A DNA stretch of 64,000 nt from NCBI RefSeq assembly GCF_011067745.1, contig NZ_JAAMPJ010000003.1:310001-374000 (forward strand), written 5' to 3'. The translations under genes and the position numbers were made by a program. The stretch is from Lentzea alba (GTDB lineage: Bacteria; Actinomycetota; Actinomycetes; Mycobacteriales; Pseudonocardiaceae). Positions 42,590-51,199 of this stretch are shown here, piece after piece (position 1 is the first letter of the stretch; every line of letters starts with the position of its first letter). The notes below the pieces were generated by a model that saw only the letters and a program-made list of their open reading frames with translations, was not told the origin of the DNA and searched no databases.

Positions 42590-43039
42590 CGTCGTGCTGG
42601 CGGGCGCGTTGGACACCGGCGCGCTCATCGTCACCGACGAGGGCGGCGGCTCCGAGGCGGACGTCGGCGCGGCGATGTTCATGGTGAAGGCGAAGGTGCC
42701 CTGGACGAGGTCACCGTCCTCGGACACCGCCTTCCAGGCGAGCGTGTGCGGGCCTGCCTTGGCCGCGGTGGTGTCGAACTTCGCCGTGATCGTCTTGTCG
42801 ACGACCGCCGACTGCGTGATCGGCCACTTGGCGCCGTCCGGACCCGTGATGGTGATCGCGTCGCCGTCGGGCAGGCTGATGACGTCGCTGAACGTCAGCT
42901 CGACCTGAGGGGGAAGGGCGTCGAGGGTCGCGCCGGACGCCGGGTTGCTGCTCTTGAGCTCGGCGTGGGCCTGCGCGGGGACGGCCACGGCCGTCGCGGC
43001 GAACAGTGCCAGCACGAGCGCGCTGAAGAAACGCCTCAC
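42488..43039 (-). CDS. CopC-domain protein with C-terminal membrane anchor
   Basis: 183 residues. A signal peptide ends AQA, leaving His-25 first in the mature chain ([15 protein letters not shown]), one copper ligand of CopC. The second Cu(II) site usually reads DGHPxxG, but here it is [13 protein letters not shown], with Asp in place of His. A Ser/Pro/Thr linker leads to one helix and RRRKP, so it is tethered to the outer membrane face. Weaker or altered copper binding is expected. It converges with the ECF42 gene. Confidence 0.88.
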   Translation of the reverse strand: MRRFFSALVLALFAATAVAVPAQAHAELKSSNPASGATLDALPPQVELTFSDVISLPDGDAITITGPDGAKWPITQSAVVDKTITAKFDTTAAKAGPHTLAWKAVSEDGDLVQGTFAFTMNIAAPTSASEPPPSSVTMSAPVSNAPASTTSESGGVPAWLWIVVVLIVLVGVILLVRRRKPAA

Positions 43040-43124
43040 CGGCCGCAGCGTAGTGGTACGAGGTTCCTTATCGGATCAGACAGGTTCGTTGCCAGCCGAC
43101 GCAGCGTGGATTTCACTCACCCGC

Positions 43125-43634
43125 ATGCACGACTTCCTCCGCGTGCTCTACGACGATCATCACCACTGCCTGCTCAACTACGCGACCCGGCTGACCGGAG
43201 ATCGCGCGCTGGCCGAGGACGTGGTGCAGGAGACCTTCCTGCGGGCGTGGCGGCACCCCGAGTCGTTCGCCGAGGGCACGTCCGCCCGCGGCTGGCTGAT
43301 CACGGTGGCGCGCAACGTCGTCATCGACCGGGTGCGGGCGGGCAAGGTGCGGCCGCACGAGATCGGCGAGCACGAACCGGAACCGATGCCGGATCACGCG
43401 CAGCACGTCGTCGACGCGGTGGTGATGGAGACCGTGCTCGCATCACTGTCCTATGAACACCGACGCGTGCTCACCGAGCTCTACTACAACGGCCGCACGT
43501 ACACCGAGGCTGCTGTGTGTCTAGGCGTGCCGACCGGGACCGTGAAGTCACGCACGCACTACGCGTTGTGCGAGCTACGCCGGGCGTTCCAGCTCGAAGC
43601 GGGCCAGGTCTTCGAACCGCGGCCGGCCCGGTGA
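43125..43634 (+). CDS. ECF sigma factor
   Basis: 169 residues from ATG 43125. Region 2: HHCLLNYATRLTGDRALAED and ETFLRAWRHPE with ARGWLITVARNVVIDRVR; region 4: HRRVLTELYYNGRTYTEAAV with VPTGTVKSRTHYALCELRR. No anti-sigma gene follows; the next gene is on the other strand and overlaps its last 60 bp. It may be controlled from elsewhere or by the divergent CopC-type protein's copper signal (speculative). Confidence 0.88.
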   Translation: MHDFLRVLYDDHHHCLLNYATRLTGDRALAEDVVQETFLRAWRHPESFAEGTSARGWLITVARNVVIDRVRAGKVRPHEIGEHEPEPMPDHAQHVVDAVVMETVLASLSYEHRRVLTELYYNGRTYTEAAVCLGVPTGTVKSRTHYALCELRRAFQLEAGQVFEPRPAR

Positions 43635-44075
43635 GCTTCGATCCGCCACCAGCGCGATCCGGTCGGCGACCCACGACGCGCTGATCGGCTGACCTGCCTG
43701 CCCGGCGGGCACCCGGCCGCGCGCGAGGACCACGAACGTCTGGAACGGCTGGGGATGCGTGACCGGCACGACCGGTGCGGTCGCCTCGAACACGACGGCT
43801 CCCAGATCGTCCAACCCGGACACCGGAACGCTGATCCACCCGCTGAGCGGCCGCGTTTTCGGCCCCAGGACGCACCGGGTCGCCGGCGCGCCGTCCAGTT
43901 CCTCGGTCAGCGCCTCGACCAGGTCCGGCACGACCCGCTCGGGCACCGTGCCCAGCGGCCGCACCTTGATCAGCCACTGGGCGGGCGACGACCACGCGAT
44001 GCCCGGCGCACGGTCGAGCGCGCCGAGCGCCTCGACGACCGAGGGCGGCGGCCAGATCGCGACGGACAGCCTCAT
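43575..44075 (-). CDS. 2-prime-5-prime RNA ligase-like (LigT) protein with degenerate motifs
   Basis: 166 residues from ATG 44075, overlapping the MFS stop. MRLSVAIWPPPSVVEALGAL and GPKTRPLSGWISVPVSGLDDL follow the LigT/2H phosphoesterase pattern. The first HxT/S motif is replaced by WLIKVRP and the second by TFVVLARG, so both catalytic His are missing. It is probably a non-catalytic member or has a different role. Its end runs under the sigma-factor gene. Confidence 0.65.
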   Translation of the reverse strand: MRLSVAIWPPPSVVEALGALDRAPGIAWSSPAQWLIKVRPLGTVPERVVPDLVEALTEELDGAPATRCVLGPKTRPLSGWISVPVSGLDDLGAVVFEATAPVVPVTHPQPFQTFVVLARGRVPAGQAGQPISASWVADRIALVADRSSPGRPRFEDLARFELERPA

Positions 44076-45241
44076 GCCACCGATTCTGGGACACGCGGCG
44101 CGAGTCGGGGCAGCGACAACACCCAGGCGAGAGCGGCGGCCAGTCCGGCGGCGATCACCGGCGCGATCGGTTCGAGGTCGTACAGCAGACCGCTCAGCGT
44201 CGTCCCGACGAGGACGGCGAGCCCGGTCGTGGCACAGACGAACCCGGCGACCAGGCCCTGGTGCCGCGGCGCGACGCCGAGCGAGGCCGCCGCGGCGAAC
44301 CCGGTCACCGCGAACCCGAGCCCGACCGCCACCAGCAGGAACGCCAGCGCGGCCAGCCACAGCGACTGCCCGACCGCCAATACCGCGTAACCCGCCAGCG
44401 CGATCGGCGCGCCGGTGCGCATCAACCGGGCGGCGGGCCACCTCAGCAGCGGCACGACCACACCCTGCGTCACGACGAGTCCGAGGGCGGAGAGCAGCAT
44501 GACCCCGCTGATCGCGTACAGGCTGGTGCTGACCTCCAGCTGTGCTTTGACGAGCAACGCGACGATGGCCTGGGAAAGCGCGAACGCCAGGTACATCAGG
44601 AACCCGACACCGAAGGCGGGCAACAGCTCCCACGGCCGTGTGGGGATCGTGTGCTGCGGACGTTCGACAGGCTTGACGGCGAGAAGAACCACGATCGCGA
44701 CCAGCAGGGCGATCGCGGGCGCGAGGTAGAGCGGCAGCAGCAGCGAGACGACCACGAGCACGCCACCGATCGGCGGTCCGATCAGCGTCGCCAGTCCCTG
44801 CGCCGCCCAGACCAGGCCGATCACGCGGGTGCGGTCCCCTTCCGCCACCGTGCCCGCGACGGCCAGTGCCGCGACGGGGAACACGGCGAGTCCGGCACCC
44901 ACCAGCACGCCGCGGAAGACCAGCACGAACGCGAACGACAGGTCCGGGGTCAGCGTCTCGTCGAGGCCGAACGTCACGGCCGCGGCGAACCCGGCCAGCC
45001 CGGCCACGCTCAGGGCGAGTCCGGCGATCAGCACCGCGCGCAACCCGACGGAGTCGAGCGCCCAGCCCCAGAGCGGGCTCGACAGGGCGAGCGCGGCGGA
45101 CCCGATCGTGAGCACGAGCCCCAGCTGCGTCGCCGAGAGACCGACGTCGGTGGACAGCGGGGTGAGCGCCGGGACGATCAGGTGCTGGGTCAGCAGCATT
45201 CCGAGCACGGCGAGCAGCAAGGGCAGCAACGATCTGGGCAC
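44072..45241 (-). CDS. MFS drug-type exporter
   Basis: About 389 residues from GTG 45241; 12 helices. Motif A-like GWALDSVGLRAVLIAG lies between helices 2 and 3, and GVLVGAGLAVFPVAALAVAG corresponds to the antiporter motif C region. The family resembles YfcJ/multidrug exporters. A perfect 16-bp palindrome lies 39 bp upstream of the start. The LigT-like gene is coupled to its stop. Confidence 0.85.
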   Translation of the reverse strand: MPRSLLPLLLAVLGMLLTQHLIVPALTPLSTDVGLSATQLGLVLTIGSAALALSSPLWGWALDSVGLRAVLIAGLALSVAGLAGFAAAVTFGLDETLTPDLSFAFVLVFRGVLVGAGLAVFPVAALAVAGTVAEGDRTRVIGLVWAAQGLATLIGPPIGGVLVVVSLLLPLYLAPAIALLVAIVVLLAVKPVERPQHTIPTRPWELLPAFGVGFLMYLAFALSQAIVALLVKAQLEVSTSLYAISGVMLLSALGLVVTQGVVVPLLRWPAARLMRTGAPIALAGYAVLAVGQSLWLAALAFLLVAVGLGFAVTGFAAAASLGVAPRHQGLVAGFVCATTGLAVLVGTTLSGLLYDLEPIAPVIAAGLAAALAWVLSLPRLAPRVPESVA

Positions 45242-45279
45242 GCGGTTCCCCCTCGAGTGCGATGGCAGTGAGGGTAGTT

Positions 45280-45295
45280 GTTCAGCCGGCTGAAC
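45280..45295. promoter_or_regulatory. 16-bp perfect palindrome upstream of MFS gene
   Basis: GTTCAGCCGGCTGAAC, with full dyad symmetry, 39 bp before GTG 45241 and 84 bp before the divergent TTG 45379. The form suits a TetR- or MarR-type dimer. No such regulator is encoded in the window. Confidence 0.6.
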
Positions 45296-45378
45296 GGTTG
45301 GTTTGGTGGCTGATGGAGTTGGGTAACCCGGCCGCGAACTGATCAACTGCTGGAGAAGCACGGGACAAGAGGAGCGGT

Positions 45379-45774
45379 TTGGCCCACGACCAGGCAGCGA
45401 CGACGGGTGACGCGGCTCGTCTGCCTCTGGGCAGGCAGCGGCCGTCGCTCGCGGCGGTGCGGCGCTGGGTGCGGCTGGAGCTGATGAGGGAGGACGCCGA
45501 CAGCGTGGCCGACGTGCTGCTGGTGGTGAACGAGCTCGTCAGCAACGCCTACCGCTACACGTCCGAGCCGTCGTTCCTGCGCGTCGTCGTGGAGAAGTCC
45601 AAGATCCGCGTCGAGATCGCGCACGACGCCCGCGCTCACCCCCCGTTGCGGAAGGTCTCTCGGCCGCAACGCGGATATGGCCTGGTCCTGGTCGCCCGGC
45701 TGTCCGACAGGTGGGGTGTGGACCGCGCGCACGGCGGCACGGTGGTGTGGGCCGATCTTCCGAGGTTCCCGTGA
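45379..45774 (+). CDS. HATPase-fold protein (RsbW/anti-sigma-like), copy 1
   Basis: 131 residues from TTG 45379 with GAGGAGCGG before it. The GHKL N-box is VVNELVSNAYRYT and the G-box GYGLVLVARLSDRWGVDR. It lacks the His-kinase dimer helix, so it is a stand-alone HATPase_c_2 domain, common by the dozen in Streptomyces and relatives. Some phosphorylate anti-anti-sigma proteins. Partner unknown. Confidence 0.85.
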   Translation: MAHDQAATTGDAARLPLGRQRPSLAAVRRWVRLELMREDADSVADVLLVVNELVSNAYRYTSEPSFLRVVVEKSKIRVEIAHDARAHPPLRKVSRPQRGYGLVLVARLSDRWGVDRAHGGTVVWADLPRFP

Positions 45775-45856
45775 TTCCAGTTCGGTGGGTTTCGATCTGC
45801 GCGCGCCTGGGTACGGATCCTCCTGCCTTGAATGAACAGGGCGCGGGGAGATGCTG

Positions 45857-46258
45857 ATGGGTATTGCAGGACGGTCCAGCGAACGACTGGACCTCGTCCT
45901 ACCGGAGGGGAACATGCCGCTCGCGAACGTGCGAGCGGAGGTGCGCCGACTTCTGCTGGGGATGCACGAGAACGTCGTGGTCGACGTGATGGTGGTGGCC
46001 ACGGAACTCGTGAGCAACGCCTACCACCACGGTGCGCCACCACGTCGTGTCCGGATTCTGCGTCTGCCCGAACGTGAGGTCGTGCGGGTGGAGGTCGACG
46101 ACGGGACGCCAGGCCGGTTCCCGCAACTCGGCCGGATGGGGTTCCTGGGACGACGACAGCGCGGGTTGTTGCTGGTCAACGGCTTGGCGCAGGTGTGGGG
46201 GCACTACCGGTACCCCGACCTCAAGACGGTGTGGGCGGACGTGTCCTCGGTCAGATGA
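45857..46258 (+). CDS. HATPase-fold protein (RsbW/anti-sigma-like), copy 2
   Basis: 133 residues from ATG 45857 (GGGGAG six bases upstream; ATG 45851 is too close). N-box ATELVSNAYHHG and C-terminal RRQRGLLLVNGLAQVWGHYR. It is paralogous to copy 1 with the same order of motifs. The G-box is weaker, so ATP binding may be reduced. It overlaps the beta-lactamase stop by 8 bp, convergent. Confidence 0.83.
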   Translation: MGIAGRSSERLDLVLPEGNMPLANVRAEVRRLLLGMHENVVVDVMVVATELVSNAYHHGAPPRRVRILRLPEREVVRVEVDDGTPGRFPQLGRMGFLGRRQRGLLLVNGLAQVWGHYRYPDLKTVWADVSSVR

Positions 46259-47150
46259 GGGTCTTGACCACGTAGGCGGTGGCCTCGGCGATGAGGGCCT
46301 CGTCGTACTTGGCGTCCGCGGACGACCTGCTGGACATGATCGCGATCAGGATCGGTTCCCGGCCGGGCGGCCACACGACGGCGATGTCGTTGGCCGTGCC
46401 GTAGCTGCCGGTGCCGGTCTTGCTCGCGACCTTGCTGCCCTGTGGCACGCCCGCCCGGATCCGCTTGGCGCCGGTGACCGAGCGTTCCAGCAGGTCCTTC
46501 AGGAAGTCGCGCTTCGCCGGTTCGAGCGCGTCGCCGAGGACGAGCCGCTGGTAGTCCGTGCCGAGCGAGCGCGGCGTGGCCGTGTCGCGCGGGTCGCCGG
46601 GCGTGGCCGAGGTGATGTCGGGCTCGACGCGGTCCATCCTGGTCTCGTCGTCGCCGAGGTCGCGCAGGTACCTGGTGAGTTCGGCGGGGCCGCCGAGGGC
46701 GCGCAGCAGCAGGTTGCCGGCCGTGCCGTCGCTGTGGCGGACCGCGGCGTCGCACAGGTCGCGGAGCTTCATGCCGGTCTGGACGTGCTGCCTGGTGATG
46801 GTCGAGCTCTTCATCAGGTCGGCCTCGGTGTAGGTGACCACGGTGTCCAGGTGCGTCATCGGGTTGCGGTGCAGCACGGCCGCGGCGGCGAGGCCCTTGA
46901 ACGTCGAGCAGAACGCGAACCGCTCGTCGGCCCGGTGCTCGATCGTGCCGACGCCCGCCGCGTAGACGCCCAGCCGTGCGTCGAACTTCTTCTCCAGCTC
47001 GACCAGCGCGTCGTGCTTCACGGGCGCCGCGCTGGTGGTCGTGGTCGTTGTTGCCGGTGGCGGGGTGGTCGTCGGTGTGGCCGGGGTGGCGGCGCAGCCG
47101 GCGAGGGGGAGCAGGGCGAAGGTCTTCAGCACAGCACGTCGAGCGGTCAC
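46251..47150 (-). CDS. Class A beta-lactamase (lipoprotein)
   Basis: 299 residues. Lipobox PLAGC (Cys-19), then a Thr/Pro-rich linker (about residues 21-42), then the penicillinase domain. Active-site Ser-82 and Lys-85 in CSTFKG; the SDN loop is SDG (140-142), as in M. tuberculosis BlaC; the omega-loop Glu is 176 (RVEPDI); KTG is at 244 in SKTGTGSYG. All catalytic residues are intact. It hydrolyses penicillins and possibly cephalosporins at the cell surface. The pseudogene of a regulator ends five bases before its GTG. Confidence 0.95.
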   Translation of the reverse strand: MTARRAVLKTFALLPLAGCAATPATPTTTPPPATTTTTTSAAPVKHDALVELEKKFDARLGVYAAGVGTIEHRADERFAFCSTFKGLAAAAVLHRNPMTHLDTVVTYTEADLMKSSTITRQHVQTGMKLRDLCDAAVRHSDGTAGNLLLRALGGPAELTRYLRDLGDDETRMDRVEPDITSATPGDPRDTATPRSLGTDYQRLVLGDALEPAKRDFLKDLLERSVTGAKRIRAGVPQGSKVASKTGTGSYGTANDIAVVWPPGREPILIAIMSSRSSADAKYDEALIAEATAYVVKTLI

Positions 47151-47154
47151 GCCC

Positions 47155-47675
47155 TCACGCTATTCGATCTCCGCCCGCGACCTTCCACGCGTGATCGGCT
47201 CGCGGCAGGTGCATCGTGAGGTGCGCGCGATCGCTCCGCAGGACGACCCACGACCGTTCGACCGGCAGACCGCGGAAGTCGTGGCCCATCCACGAGACCG
47301 ACAGCACCGGTGTGGCGGGGCGGAGGTCGAGCATTCCGGCGAGGCGCGGTGTGGCGAGCGTGGTGGTGCACCACGGGTGCAGCTCGCCGAACCGGATCTT
47401 GTACCGGTCCGTCAGGAACTTCCGCAGCGGCGTGGTGCGGTCGTAGGCCTGCCGGCCTTGCGCAGCGCGGACACGGCGTTCAGCAGGATCCCGCGTGCCG
47501 TCGGCGGGTGCCCGTCCGGCCACAACGCCTCGGTGAGCTCGCTGATCGACACGACCCGGCCCGCGTTGAGCAACAGGAAAGCCAGCGCGGCCCGGCGGGT
47601 GAACCCGCCGACCGCCTGCTCCCTGCCGTCCACGCGGACCTGCAGCGGTCCGAGGACGGCGAACTCGACAGACAT
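47155..47675 (-). pseudogene. Chimeric regulator remnant: SARP-type DNA-binding domain joined to a UTRA tail
   Basis: From ATG 47675 the first 72 codons encode a Trans_reg_C winged helix as in SARP/AfsR regulators (FAVLGPLQVRVDGREQAVGG, SISELTEALWPDGHPPTARG) and then run out of frame to a stop at 47412. From about 47450 a different frame encodes the C-terminal half of a UTRA (GntR/HutC effector) domain: LRKFLTDRYKIRFGELHPW, TLATPRLAGMLDLRPATPVL, and an end AHLTMHLPRADH. These belong to different regulator families, so a deletion fused two genes. Unlikely to be functional. Confidence 0.72.
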
Positions 47676-47696
47676 CGGTTCGGACCATACCGCTGG

Positions 47697-48815
47697 TCAG
47701 CCCACCAGACGGATCCCCGGATGGCGCGGCCGGTCGAACAACGTCGTCCCGCGATGCTTCAGGTGGAGATCGAAGAACGCGGCCACGTAGTCGTGCTGGG
47801 CGTCGAGCGCGTCCTCCGGGTTGATCGTCCCGATGAGATCCGCGCGGCGTTGCGGTGAGATCTGGGCGATCTGCGGCAGCGACCACTGCATGTCGCTGAA
47901 GCCGAGGTGGGCGCCGTTGTCCAGGTGCACGTCCCGCTTCCAGCCGCGCTGCTTCGGCCAGAAGTCGGCCCACGTCCTGGTCAGGCTCGTGTCGACGTGC
48001 GAGAGCTCGCGGTCACCGAGATCGCCGCCGAACAGCAGGAACGGCCGGTCGAGCCCCTTGGTGACGACCTCGCCCGGTGCGTAGGTGCCGCCGTCGCCGG
48101 TGTGCTCCATCGCGCCGTCGATGTTGATGCCCGCGTCGAACCTGCGGTCGTGCGCCATGGTTTCGCCGGCTGTGTAGCCACCGTAGGAGTGCCCGGCGAT
48201 GCCCACCCGGCTCGTGTCCGCCCACCTGTGCAGCCGCGGGAGTTGCGTCAGCACGAACCGCATGTCGGCCACGCGTGCGTCGATGGCCTTCTTCATCGTT
48301 TCCGGCTTGCTGTCCGGCAACAGGCCCCACTCGAGCCGGTTGCCGGGGAACTCCACGGCCACTGACTCGTGGGTGTGGGAGACCGTCACGACGACGTAGC
48401 CGCGGCTCGCCAGATCGTCGGCGGCGCCCGCGTAGAACTCGCGGGGCGTCTGCAGGCCCGGCGAGAACAGCACGACTGGCCACTTGTTCCTGATCGGTGG
48501 GGCGTCCACCCGGGCCTGCCGGAGCGTTTTCGCCCAGTCGACCGTCCCGGCTGGGATGTCGAGGTAGTCGGGGCTGGAGATGATCGGGTCGATGGCCGTC
48601 GCGAGGCCTTCCGCGAGCCAGGGCGCCTGCTGGCCGCGGCGGTGGGCCGGGTAGCTGACGGTGACCATCAGTTCCCGGTTCTTCGACGGCTGGAACGGGT
48701 CGAGTCGCGTCGAGTCGACGAGGTGAGCGCCCAGGGTGCCGACTGGGAAAGGTCCGGTGAGCTGCGGGGACACCAAGGTCGAGGCGGCCAGGACAGCCGC
48801 CATGAGCAGTTGCAC
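47697..48815 (-). CDS. Secreted PAF-acetylhydrolase/lipase-like alpha/beta hydrolase
   Basis: 372 residues with an N-terminal signal segment (MQLLMAAVLAASTLVSPQ). KWPVVLFSPGLQTPREFYAG carries the oxyanion region, GIAGHSYGGYTAGE the nucleophile Ser, and the distal HLGFSDMQW and HDYVAAF may hold the His. The pattern matches plasma-type PAF-acetylhydrolases and related bacterial lipases or polyester hydrolases. It is exported and acts on ester bonds; substrate uncertain. Confidence 0.85.
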   Translation of the reverse strand: MQLLMAAVLAASTLVSPQLTGPFPVGTLGAHLVDSTRLDPFQPSKNRELMVTVSYPAHRRGQQAPWLAEGLATAIDPIISSPDYLDIPAGTVDWAKTLRQARVDAPPIRNKWPVVLFSPGLQTPREFYAGAADDLASRGYVVVTVSHTHESVAVEFPGNRLEWGLLPDSKPETMKKAIDARVADMRFVLTQLPRLHRWADTSRVGIAGHSYGGYTAGETMAHDRRFDAGINIDGAMEHTGDGGTYAPGEVVTKGLDRPFLLFGGDLGDRELSHVDTSLTRTWADFWPKQRGWKRDVHLDNGAHLGFSDMQWSLPQIAQISPQRRADLIGTINPEDALDAQHDYVAAFFDLHLKHRGTTLFDRPRHPGIRLVG

Positions 48816-48948
48816 GTTGATCTACCCCCTTCGCGCGCCAGCCTCGCAGCCGCCCACTGAGAGGGTGCTGAGAACTTGTGGTCGAGGTGATCCAGTGCCA
48901 GGTTGGAGGTTGACGTACCAGCTGGTCCTCTGGGTGGGGAGATCACGG

Positions 48949-50328
48949 ATGCGGCGTACGAAGGTGTTCGGGTTGCTGGCGGTGTGCGGACTGCTGGCGG
49001 GCTGTTTGGGGCAGACGCAAGAGGGTGATCAGGCGCAGAACGCCGACGCCAAGGAGATCACGCTGACGATCGTCGCGAACGCGGCGGCGGGCGGGAAGAA
49101 CGCCCGCGGGGCGAACTGGCTGCAGAACTGGGTGATCCCGAGGTTCACCGAACTGCAGAAGGCCAAGGGCGTCACCGCGACGATCAAGTTCGAGCAGAAC
49201 GGCGCCGGCGACGAGGACTTCAAGACCAAGGTCGCGCTGGACCTCAAGACCGGTGGTGGCGGCGACATCATCGAGATCGACGGCATCTGGCTCGGCGAGT
49301 TCGCGCAGGCCGGGCAGATCAAGCCGCTGAACGACGTGGTCGGCAACACCGACTGGGACGGCTGGAACCAGATCCCCAAGGCCGTGCAGGGCCTCGGCGA
49401 GTTCGACGGCAAGCGCTACGGCGTGCCGATGGGCACCGACGGGCGTGTGCTGTTCTTCAACAAGAAGCTGTTCGCGCAGGCCGGGTTGCCCGCGGACTGG
49501 CAGCCGCGCAGCTGGCAGGACGTGCTGGACGCGGGTGCCCGGTTGAAGGCGCTGCCCGGTGTCACGCCGATCCAGCTCAACGCCGGCACCGCGATGGGCG
49601 AGGCCACCACCATGCAGGGCGTGCTGCCCCTGCTCGCCGGCGCCGGCAAGCCCGTCTACGAGAACGGGAAGTGGCAAGGGGACTCGGCCCAGCTGAAGGA
49701 CGTTCTGGGGCTGTACCAGAAGGTCTACGGCGGCGGGCTCGGCGATCCGGTGCTGCAGCAGGAGGCCAAGGGACGCGACCGGTCGTTCACGCTGTTCGGC
49801 GAGAACAAGATCGGCATTCTGCTGGAGAGCGACTACTTCTGGCGTTCGGTCGTAGAACCCCGCAACGGCGTGGCGAAGATGGCCGACCGCGACACCGCTG
49901 TCGGCTGGGCGCTGGTTCCCGCGAAGCAGGCCAAGGCGGGGGTGGGCGGACAGGACTTCGTGAGCATGTCCGGCGGCGGTGTGCGGGTGATCAACCCGAA
50001 CACGAAGTACCCGAGGCAGGCGTGGGAGTTCATGCAGTTCCTGAACTCCGCGGAGGCCGTGAAGGAGTCGCTGGCGGGTGCCGCGCAGCTCACCCAGCGG
50101 CAGGACGTCAACGACGAGGTGCTCAAGGGCGACCCGATGCTGACGTTCATCTCGGAGAAGGTCCTGCCGATCACCCGTTACCGGCCGGGGCTCGCCGACT
50201 ACCCGAAGGTGTCGGCGGCGCTGCAGCAGGCGACCGCGGACGTGGTGGCGGGCAAGAGCCCGGACGACGCCGCGAAGGCCTACCGCGACGCGCTGGTGAA
50301 GGCGGTCGGTGAGGGGAACGTTGGCTAG
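48949..50328 (+). CDS. Sugar ABC transporter substrate-binding lipoprotein (family 1)
   Basis: 459 residues from ATG 48949 (GGGGAG 7 bases upstream). Lipobox LLAGC (Cys-19) and mature two-lobe fold with IIEIDGIWLGEFAQAGQIKP, GVPMGTDGRVLFFNKKLF and AWEFMQFLNSAEAVKESLAG, typical of CUT1 sugar-binding proteins. It delivers a carbohydrate to the two permeases and the ATPase that follow without gaps. The ligand is unknown. No LacI palindrome was seen upstream. Confidence 0.92.
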   Translation: MRRTKVFGLLAVCGLLAGCLGQTQEGDQAQNADAKEITLTIVANAAAGGKNARGANWLQNWVIPRFTELQKAKGVTATIKFEQNGAGDEDFKTKVALDLKTGGGGDIIEIDGIWLGEFAQAGQIKPLNDVVGNTDWDGWNQIPKAVQGLGEFDGKRYGVPMGTDGRVLFFNKKLFAQAGLPADWQPRSWQDVLDAGARLKALPGVTPIQLNAGTAMGEATTMQGVLPLLAGAGKPVYENGKWQGDSAQLKDVLGLYQKVYGGGLGDPVLQQEAKGRDRSFTLFGENKIGILLESDYFWRSVVEPRNGVAKMADRDTAVGWALVPAKQAKAGVGGQDFVSMSGGGVRVINPNTKYPRQAWEFMQFLNSAEAVKESLAGAAQLTQRQDVNDEVLKGDPMLTFISEKVLPITRYRPGLADYPKVSAALQQATADVVAGKSPDDAAKAYRDALVKAVGEGNVG

Positions 50329-51199
50329 CTCCCTGGACAGCTCCGGGTTGGGCGTCCGGCGCGCGGTCGGGTTCGTCGCGCCGGCACTGGTGCTGATCGG
50401 GGTCTTCCTGGTCTTCCCGGCGCTCTGGACGCTCTACATCGGGATCACGAACTACCAGCTCACCGGACCCGCGGCGGCCAACCCGCGGGTCGTCGGGCTG
50501 GACAACGTCGTCGAGGCCGTGCGCGACCCGTTGTTCACGAACTCGGTGTGGCTCACGGCGTTGTTCGTGCTGGGCTCGGCGGTGATCGGGCAGAACGTGC
50601 TGGGGTTCGGGCTGGCGTGGCTGTTGCGCGCGGTCCGGCCGTGGCTGCGCCGGACCGTCGAGGGCCTGGTGCTGCTGTCGTGGATCCTGCCGGGCACGGT
50701 CGTGGCGTACCTGTGGTTCGCGGTGCTGAGCCGCGACACGGGCACGCTGGGGTTGCTGCTCGGCTCGCCGGAGACCGCGTGGCTGGTGCAGTACCCGATG
50801 ACCAGCCTGATCATCTTCAACGTGTGGCGCGGCACGGCGTTCTCGATGCTGCTCTACACCTCCGCGCTGGCCGCGGTGCCGCCGTCGCAGCTGGAGACCG
50901 CGCGGCTGGTGGGTGCGTCGGGGTGGCAGACCGTGCGGGACGTGGTGTTCCCGCACATCCGCGGGCACGTGCTGACCAACACGTTGCTGATCAGCCTGTG
51001 GACGGCCAACGACTTCACGCCGTTCCTGCTCACCGCGGGCGGGCCGAACCACCAGTCCGAGGTGTTGCCGGTGCTGATCTACCGGCAGGCGCTGGAGAGC
51101 GGGCAGCTCGGGTACGCGTCCGCGATGTCGATCCTGTTGCTGCTGGGCAACCTGGCGATCGCCCTGGTGTACCTGAGGTTGCTGCGGAGGCGGGCATGA
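50309..51199 (+). CDS. Sugar ABC transporter permease 1 (MalF type)
   Basis: 296 residues; GTG 50309 overlaps the binding-protein gene by 20 bp, and TTG 50321 with GAGGGG before it is an alternative. Six helices. The EAA loop motif for ATPase contact is QLETARLVGASGWQTVRDVV. C-terminal NLAIALVYLRLLRRRA. It forms a heterodimer with the next permease. Confidence 0.9.
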   Translation: MRGTLASSLDSSGLGVRRAVGFVAPALVLIGVFLVFPALWTLYIGITNYQLTGPAAANPRVVGLDNVVEAVRDPLFTNSVWLTALFVLGSAVIGQNVLGFGLAWLLRAVRPWLRRTVEGLVLLSWILPGTVVAYLWFAVLSRDTGTLGLLLGSPETAWLVQYPMTSLIIFNVWRGTAFSMLLYTSALAAVPPSQLETARLVGASGWQTVRDVVFPHIRGHVLTNTLLISLWTANDFTPFLLTAGGPNHQSEVLPVLIYRQALESGQLGYASAMSILLLLGNLAIALVYLRLLRRRA

